From the NCBI GenBank assembly GCA_963855995.1, contig OY979716.1, positions 123,442,237 through 123,506,236 of the forward strand: a DNA stretch of 64,000 nucleotides, read 5' to 3'. Source of the DNA: Muricea muricata. Lineage: Eukaryota; Cnidaria; Anthozoa; Malacalcyonacea; Plexauridae. Shown here piece after piece: positions 14,100 through 51,624 of the stretch. The translations under genes were made by a program, and so were the position numbers. Under the pieces are notes generated by a model. The model worked only from the letters and a program-made list of their open reading frames with translations. It ran no database searches and had not been told where the DNA came from. Position 1 is the stretch's first letter. Every line of letters begins with the position of its first letter.

Positions 14100-14526
14100 T
14101 ATGAGTCATTTCGTCGTATATTGAAAACAAATATACAACATTATGACCATAAATAACTCATATACACTAGATAGCGCATCTCTTATCAAAAAGTGAAGCC
14201 AAAAATCTCAGCGCTATCCCCTCATAACAATAGGCGGCGGCCATTTTGGTCGTTCCTACTCATCAAAAAAATGGTACAGAAAACACTATACTTTTATGCA
14301 TTTGTGCATTAAATACTTTTTAGCTCTATAAAAGAGGACTTATTGTCAACTTTGTCCATTTCCGCGATACAAAATACACAAATTATCATGCTCCGTGTCA
14401 ACTCTGTGGGAACGACCACTACAGCACCTGCGATCTGGCTTCAATTTTCGCCTGCCCACAGTTTGGGATGCACCATCTAGTGTATATGAGATATCTATGA
14501 TTATGACTCATTTCGTCGTATATTGA
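14100..14526. mobile_element. MITE bracketed by 25-bp direct repeats
   Basis: Inverted ends CATATACACTAGAT (14,159-14,172) and ATCTAGTGTATATG (14,475-14,488) bound about 330 bp. Outside them, nearly identical direct repeats that differ at one base (TATGAGTCATTTCGTCGTAT at 14,100 and TATGACTCATTTCGTCGTAT at 14,502) bracket the unit. The direct repeats could be part of a longer duplication at insertion or of a host tandem repeat. No coding capacity. Confidence 0.5.
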
Positions 14527-14879
14527 CTGACCTTGTAATCTGACTGATTGGTTTATTAAAGTTTCCAAACAATTTTATGAGTTTAAAATATTTTCAAAAA
14601 ATAATAAAACAATGATTGAATTCGGTTCTCGCAGGATATGAGGAACAAGGCCTCGGTTTGTGTCACAAACCTCTGCCGTAATAAATTAATAATTCCTTGT
14701 ATCCTGCTCGACCTCTTTCAATAATTGTTTATTACACTGTACCACTTGTGTGAAAATGCAATTCTTAATTGACCAAATAAACAATTTCACATCAGATCCT
14801 AAGATATCTATCCGAGGACATTGGTCAAGGCGAGTAACCATGACAAAATTCTTACGACTTATAATAGCACGAAAATTTA

Positions 14880-15525
14880 ACATCGAATGAGGTTTCAAAG
14901 GGGCTAGGAATATCAAAACGTATTCGTGATCTCACGCCATCCAACACGCTAGTTGACGTGTACTCGACTATTACAATTCTGCCTTATTTTGATTACAGTG
15001 CATGGGGAAATTGTGGCACAGGCTTACGAGATACACTGCAAAAATCACAAAACGGAGCTGCTCGAATATTTACTAGAAGCAGCTATGGCATTCGGTCCTT
15101 TTATAATTTTGAACACCTTAAATTAGTCGACATTAAAAGATAGATGAAGTTAACAAGAATTGTGTATCATGTTCAAAATAGGTAATTTACAACATAGTTC
15201 TATCTTATCTATCGAGCAAATTAAATTCATAGTGGTGACACTCCATGTCATGACTACAGCTAACTTGGCACATAATCCCTAAGCCTAATACTATAAATTT
15301 GCTGATTAGCAGTGGCATGGAACTCACTACCATTTGTTACAAAAATATCGAATTAGCAAAAAAATTCAAAAATGGGTTATATCATTGCATTTAGACTTAC
15401 TGCTGACTTCTGACTCTAAATATTGTAAATATTGTGTCTTTTTAATGTCACGGCGTCTGGAAAGAGCATAAGCAACATTAGATGACAGGCCTTCCGCCTT
15501 CACGCTAAAATAAAGTTAAACCAAT
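14880..15525 (+). pseudogene. LINE fragment (RT C-terminal region)
   Basis: Plus-strand sequence encodes GISKRIRDLTPSNTL, then TILPYFDYSAWGNCG and LQKSQNGAARIFT, the well-known 'PYFDYC..VWGNC...LQKLQNRAARI' region downstream of the RT in jockey/CR1-like LINEs. The frame is lost after about 15,143. A 3' UTR with AATAAAG follows near 15,511. The RT core is absent, so it is a 5'-truncated dead copy. Confidence 0.75.
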
Positions 15526-16591
15526 CAAACAATATGTTTTATAGGAAGAGTTTTAATATGCACTAGGTTTATCGCAGCCTATCAAGTGCGTCAAGTTATT
15601 CACCTTCAGTGAACGTCAAACAAACAAGGATGGTCACAGCACTGAAATACAGCAAGTAAATAAGCAAGCATCATAATACAGCTTGCAACAAGAACTTCGT
15701 GTTTCAATGACATTTTTTGAAATAAATGGCTTGGAGACAACACTAGGGTAACCATAGGGTCAACAGAGCGCTAGCAGTGTGGTAATCCTAGCTCATGTAA
15801 ACGCTAGCTTTTTCTGACTTACTTTTGCTAGGGTACCCCCCCCCCCCCCCTTACTCTACCTTGCCGATGCGCATCAGATGTGTTATTTTGTATTTTACAT
15901 TTTTGCAATATTTTCCCAGTCTTACATGCATAACCTATTTTATCTTTTGTTTTAGAGAATTTCTCAGTGCAAGAAAACTTAAATGTTATTTTAAAAAAAC
16001 TAATATGTAGGTCATTAAAGTAACGTTGTTGTAGATGAAAAACTGTTGACATTGAAGTTTTGTCTTTAATATGTACACAACATGGGTTATCGTTGGTGAT
16101 TATATACAACATGGGTTATAGTTGGTAATTATATCGTTGATAATTTGATATGTAATGCGTCGAAACTTGTTTCGGAAAGCTTATGGCGCTGGCACAAGTT
16201 GTAAGGGACATTAAAAGGTGTAACATGCCTTGCAATCATATAGCCAGGCAATATTTTTGATCCAAAAAGCATTGCGCGAAGCAGAATCAGGATCTACATT
16301 TCACAACGACGGCCGCAACACTGCAAGGCATTTTCTAGTCACTGTACAGTGTAACATCCCTCATGCAACTTGTCTCGTAATATTTCTGTTGAATAGCCAA
16401 TAAAAAGTCGCTATCAAAAATCCATTGAGATTTGCAAGACAAGTTGCAAAAAACGTACTACAATGTAACATCCATGAACATGCAACTTTAGTTCTTAAAG
16501 TCGCTCTGACACAAGTCATAAGATAGCGTAACAGCGCCTTTAGTGAATCGGGATTTCACTACAAGATACACAGTTTTTGCTAAGGTCTAGA
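15526..16591. other. Non-coding stretch with short repeats
   Basis: There is a 12-C run at 15,836-15,850. A tandem duplication of about 29 bp lies at 16,074-16,132 (both units hold ACAACATGGGTTAT). Scattered GTAACAT and GCAACTTG motifs occur between 16,200 and 16,500. I see no coding region. Confidence 0.5.
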
Positions 16592-17576
16592 TAGTCGGCC
16601 GGCCAAGTTTTGAAATACATCGTTTGATGGCAACTTTGTGTTAGAAAAGTACATTCGCGATATTTGTCTTTGTATTACTTGTGTGATATAGGTTTGGGGT
16701 GTTACCAAGTCTAATTCGGGATTTTTATGGGAAAAATCGAGAGACTGCGGCTATCTACTATTAAATTGTATTACAGCAAAAAATGTAAAATTTTATATTT
16801 AACAATAGTAAAAACGACTGCTAGCATCAGAAAGATCAGAAAAACTGCATATAAGACTCTTAAACCGTTCTTTTATTCTCCAAATATGTAGTTCTCAAGT
16901 TATTTGTTCTCAAACCCTCATTTTTTAAGCTACAATCTTGGACAAAACTTGTTGAGACACATTGAAATTTTGAAGACAAGATACGCGTGCCCTTCTCGAC
17001 TGATTTAAATGCTCACAATTTTTATTCTAAACCCCCCCCCCCTCCCCCGGTTCAATGTTGACATAATTCGACAGCCACATGTCCAAAGCATAGGTACCAT
17101 CTCAACAACATTAAATTGGGGGTGAGAGGGGGGCAAATAGAATTATACAAACACTACGAATATGACATATGATCGCTCATGTGTCTGAACAATTTGGTCC
17201 AAGATTGTAGTTCCCAATTTTTATTGCGCGATTTCGGGTCAATTTTCCCATTTAAAACACAAATAACACGAAAACTATTTGAAGAATAAAAAAAAACTGT
17301 TTAAGAGTCTTATATGCAGGTTTTTGTGCTCTTTCTGATGATGCCAGTCGTTTTTTCTTATCGTTGAGCATGAGATTTCATATTTTTACTGTAATACAAT
17401 TTAATAGTAGATAGTCACAATCTCTCGATTTCCCCCATAAAAATCCCGAATCAGTCTTGGTAACAACCCAAACCTTGCTAACCTTACTATATCTTTCCAC
17501 TTGTTACCGGCTTCTAACAAGAAGTTGCCATCAAGCTATTTTAGAAGCACTTTTTGATATCATGGCCGGCCGACTA
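16592..17576. mobile_element. Long foldback element, about 985 bp
   Basis: The element starts TAGTCGGCCGGCC and ends GGCCGGCCGACTA, with a candidate 3-bp target duplication AGA on both sides. The arms (16,592-16,930 and 17,210-17,576) are diverged reverse complements over more than 300 bp; shared blocks include GATTCGGGATTTTTATGGG-like and ATCTACTATTAAATTGTATT segments. The centre is occupied by a separate 275-bp foldback unit at 16,933-17,207. No protein is encoded. Confidence 0.7.
16933..17207. mobile_element. Solo 275-bp foldback unit of the Rep/Tc1 element superfamily
   Basis: Flanked by TA on both sides (16,931-16,932 and 17,208-17,209). The ends are CAATCTTGGACAAA and TTTGGTCCAAGATTG. 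Inside are a C-rich block (17,031-17,048), TTCAATGTTGACA, and a mirrored G-rich block (GGGGGTGAGAGGGGGG). Length (275 bp), TA target, CAATC termini and the CCCCC..CAATGTTG layout all match the 276-bp terminal repeats at 39,801 and 43,771. Confidence 0.75.
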
Positions 17577-18806
17577 AGATGCACATGTGGCGTCTGGCAC
17601 GATCCAGATGCACATGAATACATATATGGCGTTCATTTTCGTACATAAGTTTATATGGTCAAGGCGCAGTTAACCCTCCAACTTTTCTTGCAACTTGCAA
17701 TGCAGTTTGTTTAGGACGACAACATTTCTGTTGTAGTTCAGCTCTTAAATACGATTGTTTATAAGATCGTTGGCAAGTATATAAAACAGAATGCAAACTA
17801 TTTTTAGCACTGCATTCCATATAACATTAACTGAAGTTCAAATAGCATTGCAACTTGCACGAAAACTAGTACTTGCAGTTTGTAACGCGCGGAAATTGCA
17901 GCAATTAAGCAGAGAGATTAACAGACCGTATGCAGACCTTGGGTAATTGAATGACAGTTTTAATATACATACCTTGTAACAGTGATCACTGTACACAATT
18001 GGTTTGCCATAGAAGACAGTTCGTTGCCTCCCTATAACATTTTAATAGGTACGTCGTAACTGCAGTCAGGTTAGTCAGGTCAGTCTACGATGTAATCAGG
18101 TTTCATCTTTTTAAGGTACGGTCATTTACAAAATGTTAACATATTATAGTTTCCTGTCACGTAAGTTTCACTGGCAGAAAAACCAAGGGATATGAGCAAT
18201 ACCTGAGATCTATTAGCGATTATGAAACATAGTTAAAAAGCGGCATGTCCACCAGAAAAAGTGTTGAGAAAGGTAGGTATTTACTATAACTAGACAGGAG
18301 AATAATAATTTAAAATTATTACAGGATCTAAAGGAATAAAAACTTGCCATTTTACTACATTTTGCTGCTTTTCGTTAACAAGAACTCATCGAAATATTGA
18401 CCAACCTAACACTAGCGAAAATTATAAGGACGCCCTTGAGAAACTGAGCGAGTATTTTCAGGCGAAAAGAAATATTCTGTTCAAGTGCAATGTTTTTTGG
18501 TAGGCTATTCAACAAGCTGACGAATGAGTAGTTGGATTTATCATCCGATTACGTACTTTGGGCAAGACATATGCGATTTTGCTGAACAAACCGCAGATGC
18601 TATCAGCGTGTACTGATGATCTCACAAAACCCTCACTAAAAACTAAACACTGAACTTAATTATTTTAGACGCAGTGGACTCATCAGGATTTGCCTAGATT
18701 ACAAAAAACGTGGAACTGCAATAGCACAAGAGAAAAACAACACTATGTACAGGGGCGGATCATGGAATTTTCATACGTTGATCACAATGTCTAAAAATCA
18801 TATATG
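17577..18806. other. Non-coding stretch
   Basis: No coding region or RNA gene was recognised. Short GCAACTT-type repeats resemble those left of the foldback at 16,592, suggesting that the foldback landed in an older repeat. Confidence 0.4.
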
Positions 18807-18814
18807 GGTGGGTC

Positions 18815-18959
18815 CAGGGTTACCAGATCACTGCATTTTTGAGGCCAAATCCTCAACAATGCTCTTTGTTTTTCTTTGTACTTGCCTTTTGTTTTCTTTG
18901 TTTACTTGACTACACTAATGACGATTTGGCCTCAAAAATGCAGTGATCTGGCAACCCTG
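18815..18959. mobile_element. hAT-like MITE with 8-bp target duplication
   Basis: A 145-bp element with inverted ends CAGGGTTACCAGATCACTGC and GCAGTGATCTGGCAACCCTG; the arms extend about 37 bp. It is flanked by identical 8-bp repeats GGTGGGTC (18,807-18,814 and 18,960-18,967). CAGGG termini plus an 8-bp duplication are the hAT signature. It has no coding capacity. Confidence 0.85.
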
Positions 18960-19049
18960 GGTGGGTCCCAGATTTTTCGTTCACCTCCACCGATAGGTCA
19001 CGGTATTAAATGTCGCGATAGACAAATTTTGGAAGGAATTCACCAAGGT

Positions 19050-19078
19050 TGTTTCGGCCTATATCAGGGCTCATCAGC
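19050..19078 (-). ncRNA. Hammerhead-like core (uncertain)
   Basis: On the minus strand CTGATGA is followed by GCCCTGATATAGGCC and GAAAC, the order of hammerhead core boxes around stem II. Stem II pairs only as GCC/GGC with one extra C, and stem III is not clear. It may be the end of a PLE remnant. Confidence 0.3.
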
Positions 19079-21489
19079 ATGCCTACGAAACACAAATTGC
19101 GATATATTTACAGCATATAGAGCTTACAGTGATTCCGACATGGACAGCCTTTGGTGGGCTGAACAAAAGAGCAGTCTGGTTTTAAGGCGCCAGAGACTCG
19201 CCTGTTAAGAAGAGTTTGTCCGGAAATGTTGACTATATGAGACATTTCATGGACATGAAATTGCTCAAGTTTCATATCTTCCCAGTCAATACGCACACGC
19301 ACAAATATACAGGGATAAAAGGTGATTAAAGATTATTTAATAAATACGATTAGGAACAACAAATCTTTAATGGACAGACTAGTTTTAAGACTGGTTTCAC
19401 AAACACCCAGGGCTAAAGGGTGATTGAAGATAAATAAAATAATTATACTAATCTTTCAATATCGCCATACATGATGAATCATAAAGATTTTCATACATTG
19501 AATGGTTTAAAAATTGAATTAATTTTATAAGCGGAAAGCTAACATTTCGGCAAGAGCGACGAATTTCACCCTACACTCTGGCTAAGCTGTTTAATAGCGG
19601 CAACATTTTTTGGAATTGCAAGTTAGGATAGATGTGTCGGTGACGATCAATGGTACAACATAAAACCAACATAAAACATAAAACCATGGGGAAAAGTATT
19701 GCAATATTTAGCAAACATATTGCATGAATTCTGTTCGTAGTATCTATATCTTAATGATTTAAATTGCATTTTAATCTTTCTTAAACGTACACCAAAAATA
19801 GTGAAATCTTTCAGATCAGATACCAGTATCTCGACCGTTTTATATAATCAAGTTTTTGATGGGATTCTATTTGAAGTGAACAAATGATGGGTGATATTAG
19901 ATTGGACGTTTTTTCAACACGTGAGCTTTCCTGTTTCTAGGACTACACAAAGAGATTGCAAGACTTTTTTTGCAGTCAAATATTTTTTAATACAATAAAA
20001 ACTGTTAATATTAAACTCTTTTCATGTACTGATGTATATAATAACATTATCCTAACGATGTTGTTAATTTATAAACTCCTAATTTAGTTTCTATAACTAC
20101 ACAATGTTTAATACACCAATAATAATAATAATAATTTCATACCAATATTACATATGTACTATTAAAACACAACGCAAAGTTGTTTAGAATTAAACTACAG
20201 TGAAATACGCAATTTGATTGGTCAATACCCGACGGAAATTTGATATCGCTTCGCGTGATATATGCACTTGAGATATTTCTGGACTTTCGGAAAGCGCGAA
20301 AATATACTCGCCTGCGGTTCGTGTATTTTCACGCTTTGCGGAAATCTCGCAACATTTGGCGTGCATGAGATTGCGCTATTTTGCACGGAAAACATTCGGT
20401 AATCATTTATTCCTAACCTTATTCATAGGTAAAATTCGTAAGATTTCTGTAAGTAAATTCACAAAATTGCTGCAAGTTAAACTTGCTTTAGACGTCTTGC
20501 TAAATAGGTTAATTATGCAAAATTTTATGCCGTTCTAAAACATGCTTTGTTGTTATTCACTATATGCTTAAATTTATTTTATTCAAAGTTCACGATCTTT
20601 CAAATGAGTGATCATGACAGCTAGGTGACTCTCGCGCTCAATACAATGTTCTGGACAGCCACTACTAATATCAAAAGAATCTGGATATAGCATCTGTAGT
20701 AGAGCCAACTATTCAATGGAAAAATTGCTTCCGGGCAGAACAATGAGATCTATAAGTTGGTGAAACTATGAAGTTGCTTTGGCAATGAAATAAACAATTT
20801 TAGGTTCATCTTTGGCACAACCTCTTAACGAGACAGCCAAATTTCGTTGAAGTTTAAGTGAATAATTATAAGCAAATCGAAACAGTCGCACCTATTCAAC
20901 TCTCATCGGCACATCTTGACTTTTTTAGCGAATTTAAATCTATTGTGACAAATTGAAATTTTGAAATTATGGAAAATACGTACGTTACATATAATAAATA
21001 ATGATGAAAAGTTTCTGCAGGCGTCTGTTGATCAGGGATATTTTTTTAGCATTTTTTATATATTACCGTTTTTAAATTGTGCTGTTTAGCGGGTGAATAC
21101 TTTCTAGCTCCGAGCCCTCCTTGATTTAACGACGGAAATGTCAAATATGTTTAATATATTGTTTATAACACACGTGTTCATGTGTTAATAAACATTACAA
21201 TTATTAAATTTTTGGGTACACCACTGAATATACGTTGTCATTCCACAAAATACCGCCAAATCTGCTGAGCTGCATTGCAATTTTTTGCACTGTCTCGTTA
21301 TTTTGGCCATTAGGTAGGCTAGCTTGGGTTTTACATTGAACACAAATTTCTTCTATATTTTACGCAAATTTTTTAAATTAGTTTGCTGTAATTTTAGTGT
21401 ATCGTGGTAAGATCGAGTTTCAAAGCTGAAATAAAGATATGAGGGTATAAGGAACTCGAAATTAAATATCCCTGATGGACGTACATTTT
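19079..21489. other. Downstream region of the host gene; no further gene supported
   Basis: The 3' UTR of the host gene probably starts here on the minus strand. TTTATT (AATAAA on the minus strand) occurs near 20,574, but no site could be chosen with confidence. Near 20,280-20,350 there is a short imperfect palindrome around CTTTCGGAAAGCGCG. No reading frame with a recognisable domain was found. Confidence 0.4.
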
Positions 21490-46669
<25,180 letters not shown>

Positions 46670-46693
<24 letters not shown>

Positions 46694-46772
46694 ACTTGAC
46701 GACTCTTGCGACCTGATTTCGCAATTGCACTTAGGCTGAACAGCGTCGTACTTAACACGAACACATCCAGAC
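46670..46772 (-). CDS. Host gene exon 1: 5' UTR and start of signal peptide
   Basis: The ATG at 46,693-46,691 begins MKNPALLK, joined in phase 0 to exon 2. The donor is AAAG/GTACAT. The upstream limit is either an acceptor (CATTGCAG at 46,773-46,780), which would make this the second exon with a non-coding exon further upstream, or lies inside a longer 5' UTR. The P element begins about 125 bp upstream. Confidence 0.6.
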
Positions 46773-47117
46773 CTGCAATGTTTGTCAGGTTTTATTAAGT
46801 CATCAATAATTCATTATAAGAGTATATGTAAATCGATATATGATGTATGAATATGCATTCAATTATGCTTAAATCGCATATTGTCATAACATAGATCAAA
46901 GTTAATAAAATAAGATGGTTTGGCTAGCGGGACACACCCCCAATTATGTTATTGTTCTCTGTAATTGGCATCACGTGACAGTGTTTAGTGCATAGCCATG
47001 AAGCGTGAAACATAATATTATGCGTTGTAATGTGATCTTAGACATGTCGCTACATCGAAATTCTTAGCGCATATCTTCTTCCACTACAAATGTTAATGTT
47101 CTTTTTATGGCTACATA

Positions 47118-50100
47118 ATGCCGGGTGCTAACTGCGCACGTTTTGGCTGTTCAACTAGTCGAAAAAGCGACCTTTCGCTTTTTAAAATACCTACTCCTGC
47201 GCGAGGCGATCGAGAGGAAACTGTTGGTTTGAAGAACAATGCTCGCACAGAATGGCTACGTGTGATCCTCCGAACAAGGGAAATGACACCCGACTTAAAG
47301 CAGAGAATTGATAAAAACCAGATATACTTGTGTGAACGTCATTTTAAAGCAGAATTCATTGTTGACCGTAAGTATTGACTGTGGTATTGACATACAGTTT
47401 TCCGCATAACATGGTAATTACACGCTTCGTTTATGATTTTATATTCATGTTGTAGTAAAACATTTGCACGCTACAGTATATTCAAATAAACTAGTAAAGT
47501 GATACTGTTCTCCTTTTTATAGATGGCAAGAGAAAAGCGTTAGATACTGGAACTGTTCCAACAGAAAATCTTCCACTGAAAAGCCACGAAACAAAAGCAC
47601 TGAGCGTAGACCTCTTGTGAGACAAGAAAGAGCTTCGCCACCCGTGGTGAAACAGGAGGACTTTTCAAAATTTGCGGCTAAAGTAAAGAAAATCGTTCTC
47701 GAGCCATGGGACTTAGCTGCTTGCAACGACATTGAAATCAGAATCGAACTTCGTGACACGGACTATTCAATTCCAAAGTATGTGATACATGTTGATTCGA
47801 CTCTACATTTTTCACTGCATGTTTTCAATTGGCTGCTTCCCATCCAACACACTATTTATACGACTTGTGGGCAACGGATAAACTCTGCTGAACTATCTGA
47901 ACTTTTACTGAGCCTTTCTAGTGGAGAGTTTAAAATATGTGAAGGTCTACGCCAAGATGAATATGTTAGCTCCATTGCCAAGGATCCTGTTGATGAGACA
48001 TTTAGCAATACTGATGTTTATCGTCATACTATTCCAAAGCACATCAATAAGGAAAAGAACTATAATGTTCTAGTGGTACTACGTTCTGCACAATGCATGA
48101 TCCTGTTCATTAAAGATACCGTTGACGATCAGGTGATTTGTGAAATGTGCCATAAGTTGCAAAAGAAGATTGCCAAACAGCAAGGTAGGAAAGAGCGTAA
48201 GGATAAAGCCCCTGCAAGAGATAAAGCTCCATTGGCAGCTTGTGGTGCTGAGAAGCTTCGCGCGACTGTAATAGCCCAGCGTCTACATTGTAAAGATCTC
48301 GAAGCGAAGGTTAAGGTTCTCCAAAGTCAGATAGAGAAGCACGGTGTGAATGTGAGCGAGTCTCTCGAAAGGGATCTGTTAACCATTATAAGTGGACAGA
48401 ACTTGGACGCAACACCGCATATGAAGTTCCTTTGGGAACAGCAAATGCAGCTAATGAAATCAACAAAAATGGGACGGAGGTATCATCCCCAGATGATTAG
48501 ATTTGCATTATCCATTCATTGCAAATCTCCATCTGCATACAGAGAGCTAAGACAGAGCGGAGCCCTTATACTTCCGAGTGAGCGTGTCCTCCGTGATTAT
48601 AAAAACTATTTTAAACCGGGAGCTGGCATCAAGAAGGAGAACATTGAGGAAATGAAAAAGAAAACATCAGACTTTTCTGGTATTCAGAAGTATGTGGCAG
48701 TCATCATGGATGAGATGAAAATACAGGAAAATCTGGTATTTGATAAAACATCAGGAGAATTGATTGGTTTCATCGACCTTGGTGACCCATTGACCACATT
48801 TGCAAATGTTGATGAGGATGTTCAAGTTGCATCTCATGCATTGGCTTTTTTGGTTAGGGGGTTGTGTACAAACCTGAAGCATGTTGTGGCATACTACTTT
48901 ACTAGCAATGTGACATCTTTTCAATTAATGCCATTATTTTGGAAAGTTGTTGCAGTGCTTGAAACTACAGTAAAGCTATGGGTGCTTGCAGCAGTCAATG
49001 ATGGTGCATCTCCTAACCGAAAGATTTTTGCACTACATTCCAAGCTTGGTGGCAAACTACCTGATGGGTTGGTATACAAGACACCAAATCTCTTTCATCT
49101 GGTGCGGATGATTTTCTTCTTCGCTGATGTGCCCCACCTAATGAAGACTTCTCGGAATTGTTTGTATAATTCCGGGTATGGATCACATAGTCGGTGTATG
49201 TGGAATGATGGCCAATATTTAGTGTTTAGGTTTGTATTATATATATTGAAACTTAAAAGATATTTATTTTCCCTAATCCTGGGGATGGATAATGAACATG
49301 GGATTCCCATGTTCCATGGGTTTTTGCCAATATACCCCTCTCCCTATGGTACTAATAACATTTATGTAGGTTCCTAAGGCCTGGTTTTCATATATCATAA
49401 TTCACCGGCAATGTCCTTGTGGTTGGTGATCACTGATGGATAAAATCTTTTGTGTTTCTTAAAACATTTTCTCCTTCAGTGATCTCCCACAATATATCGG
49501 CAATGAGATGTGATGAATTGAGACATATGAAAACCAAGCTTTAATTGTCCCGACCATTAAGCCTCACATTGATGCAATATCTTCTCTTTACATTGCAGCA
49601 AAGCTTTGTAGTGAGGACTTACCTTGAAAACCCACATAAGTGCTATTAATTTTGCCAGTTTATAATGCTGCACTTTGTACTTATTTTGATTGTATTATAT
49701 AGGCATATTGCTGACATATTCCACAATGACCAGGAGTATGCCTTGCACAGATTGCCCAAACTCACATTGGACCATATCTTATTGAGTAGTTTCTCAAAAA
49801 TGAAAGTGAGATTGGCAGTCCAGGTCTTAAGCCGGACAGTTTCAACATGCTTGGTTGAAAATGGTGATCCTAGTGTTCTTGGCACAGCAATGTTCTGCCA
49901 GATGGTGAACGATTTTTTTGATTGTTCAAATGTGAGATCTACAACAGAGCATGCAAGCAAAAAGAATGATCGGATCAAACCATACGAGAGTGTTGACGAT
50001 GAGCGATTCGTTTGGATGAAGAATACCTTCTTAAAGTACCTGGAAGACTGGAAGACAAGTACTCAAACAAGAGAAGGTACATTCACTGCAACTGAAAGAG

Positions 50101-50438
50101 AGAAAATGTTTCTGTCTCGCCAAACGTATGAAGGCTTCAAGATCACAGTCAACTCACATGTCAAGGCAATTAAATTTCTCCTTTCAGAAGGCTTCAAATA
50201 CGTTCTTTCAGAACGCTTCATGCAAGATGTCATTGAGGACTATTTTGGTCATCAAAGGACAGTGCGAGGGAGATCTGACAATCCATCAGCACAACAGTTT
50301 GGATACAACGACCTGACTATTGCTGCAAAGAGGGACATTGCGCCCTCAGTAAGTGGTAATACAGGTGGGAGATATGGAAAAGAAAAGTGGTGTCACATTT
50401 CTGAAGACCCTGTTAAAAAACGTAAGAAAAAAAAGTGA
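47118..50438 (+). CDS. THAP-domain P-element transposase (three exons)
   Basis: Exons 47,118-47,367, 47,523-49,229 and 49,703-50,438. Exon 1 gives a THAP DNA-binding domain (MPGANCARFGCSTSR, core Trp in EWLRVI, then YLCERHF: the C2CH zinc ligands), usually read on into GTVPTENLP in exon 2. Exon 2 holds a coiled coil (about LHCKDLEAKVKVLQSQIEK) and the RNase H-like transposase core (AVIMDEMKIQE, VAAVNDGASPNRKIF). Exon 3 ends with VIEDYFGHQRT, the C-terminal helical domain of THAP9/P transposases. Borders are C/GTAAGT, TTTTTATAG, TTTAG/GTTTGT and TATATAG. One A seems to be missing in an AAAA run near 47,597, breaking the frame between the THAP part and the core; otherwise it is intact. Confidence 0.8.
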
Positions 50439-51624
50439 AATACTAACAATGAGCATGCACTGTGTTTTAAGCTGTAGCTTCCATCCACTGGTCCAACAAT
50501 TTCTGATGGTATAAGATTGTTCCAGAATCATCTTCAGAGATGTATATTATTATCAGATTCCTGTATTGACTTCAATGACTGGTAAATTTCATTAATTACT
50601 GGTAGTAGTTTTTTAATCATGAAAAGACTGAATATATTGTAACCAGGACTGTTTATATTGATAACCTGAACTAAAAAGTGGTATTTATTGTTTTACCTAC
50701 ACTTATGCAGGTTCTCCCTAAGGCTATTGTCCTCACACCAGTATCATTTTTTCTCTAAAGAGAATATATTGCATCAATGTGAGGCTTAATGTTGAGGATA
50801 ATAGACTTGGAAAAAGCTTGCACAAGTGCTATAATTATAACACTGGTGTTAATGTAAATTACACTGGTGGTACTGTAAATACACTATTTCTAGAATATTT
50901 AGTGATGTGTTTATCTTTTCCAAATCAAACAACTCAACATATGTACAGCTAATTGAATAAAGGTTGTCCTTCCAAAAGCGTACTAAACTGTAAACTATGA
51001 GCGTGCAAGGGATGACATATCACTGCTTATTTTCATTTGTAAACACAGAATTATTTCTTTGAAACAGCATCAAGGACACGTAAAAAACTTATGATGGCAA
51101 ATTTACTTGCCGCAAACTAAGGTAATTTCGTGAGTATCAGGGCCTATATAAACAATAATCCATCATCTTTTGCCTGCTCATAGTTGATAGTGTTTATTTA
51201 TGCTTTTGGAAAGACAACCTTAATTGAATTAGCTGTATACTTGAACAATAGGCAATTTTATCAAATATAAGATGATTTTCGGAGTCTGTTTCGTCTTATA
51301 TTTGAACAATAGGAATCCAGGCATATTATGATTGTAAAGAAGTTCTCTAGATTGACCAATTACTTTTATTGAGCTTAACTCAAACAACCAATTAGAAAGC
51401 TCAATAAAAGTAATTAGTCAATCTAAAGAACTTTGACCATACATACAGTAGATATATTTGTAAATAAACTACTCAAAACTTTTTATTTAGATAGAATCTT
51501 GTTGTAAATATTATGGTCAGGGAAACAAATTAATTAAAATCATCTAGTTTGTACAGCGTATAAATATGGTATAAGACAGAATAAAGTTATTCAATATGGT
51601 ATATGGCATACAGTATTAAAATCA
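50439..51624. other. Non-coding part of the P element between its genes
   Basis: A palindrome of about 100 bp at 51,336-51,434 (arms GATTGACCAATTACTTTTAT and its partner) looks like a small foldback insertion. ATATTGCATCAATGTGAGGC (50,768) is the reverse complement of 49,552-49,571 in the transposase intron. Confidence 0.6.

Noticed and set aside
18876-19302. Cys-containing frames near 18.9-19.3 kb as further host exons
   Set aside because: No matching splice phases or domain motifs. The first part overlaps the hAT-like MITE.
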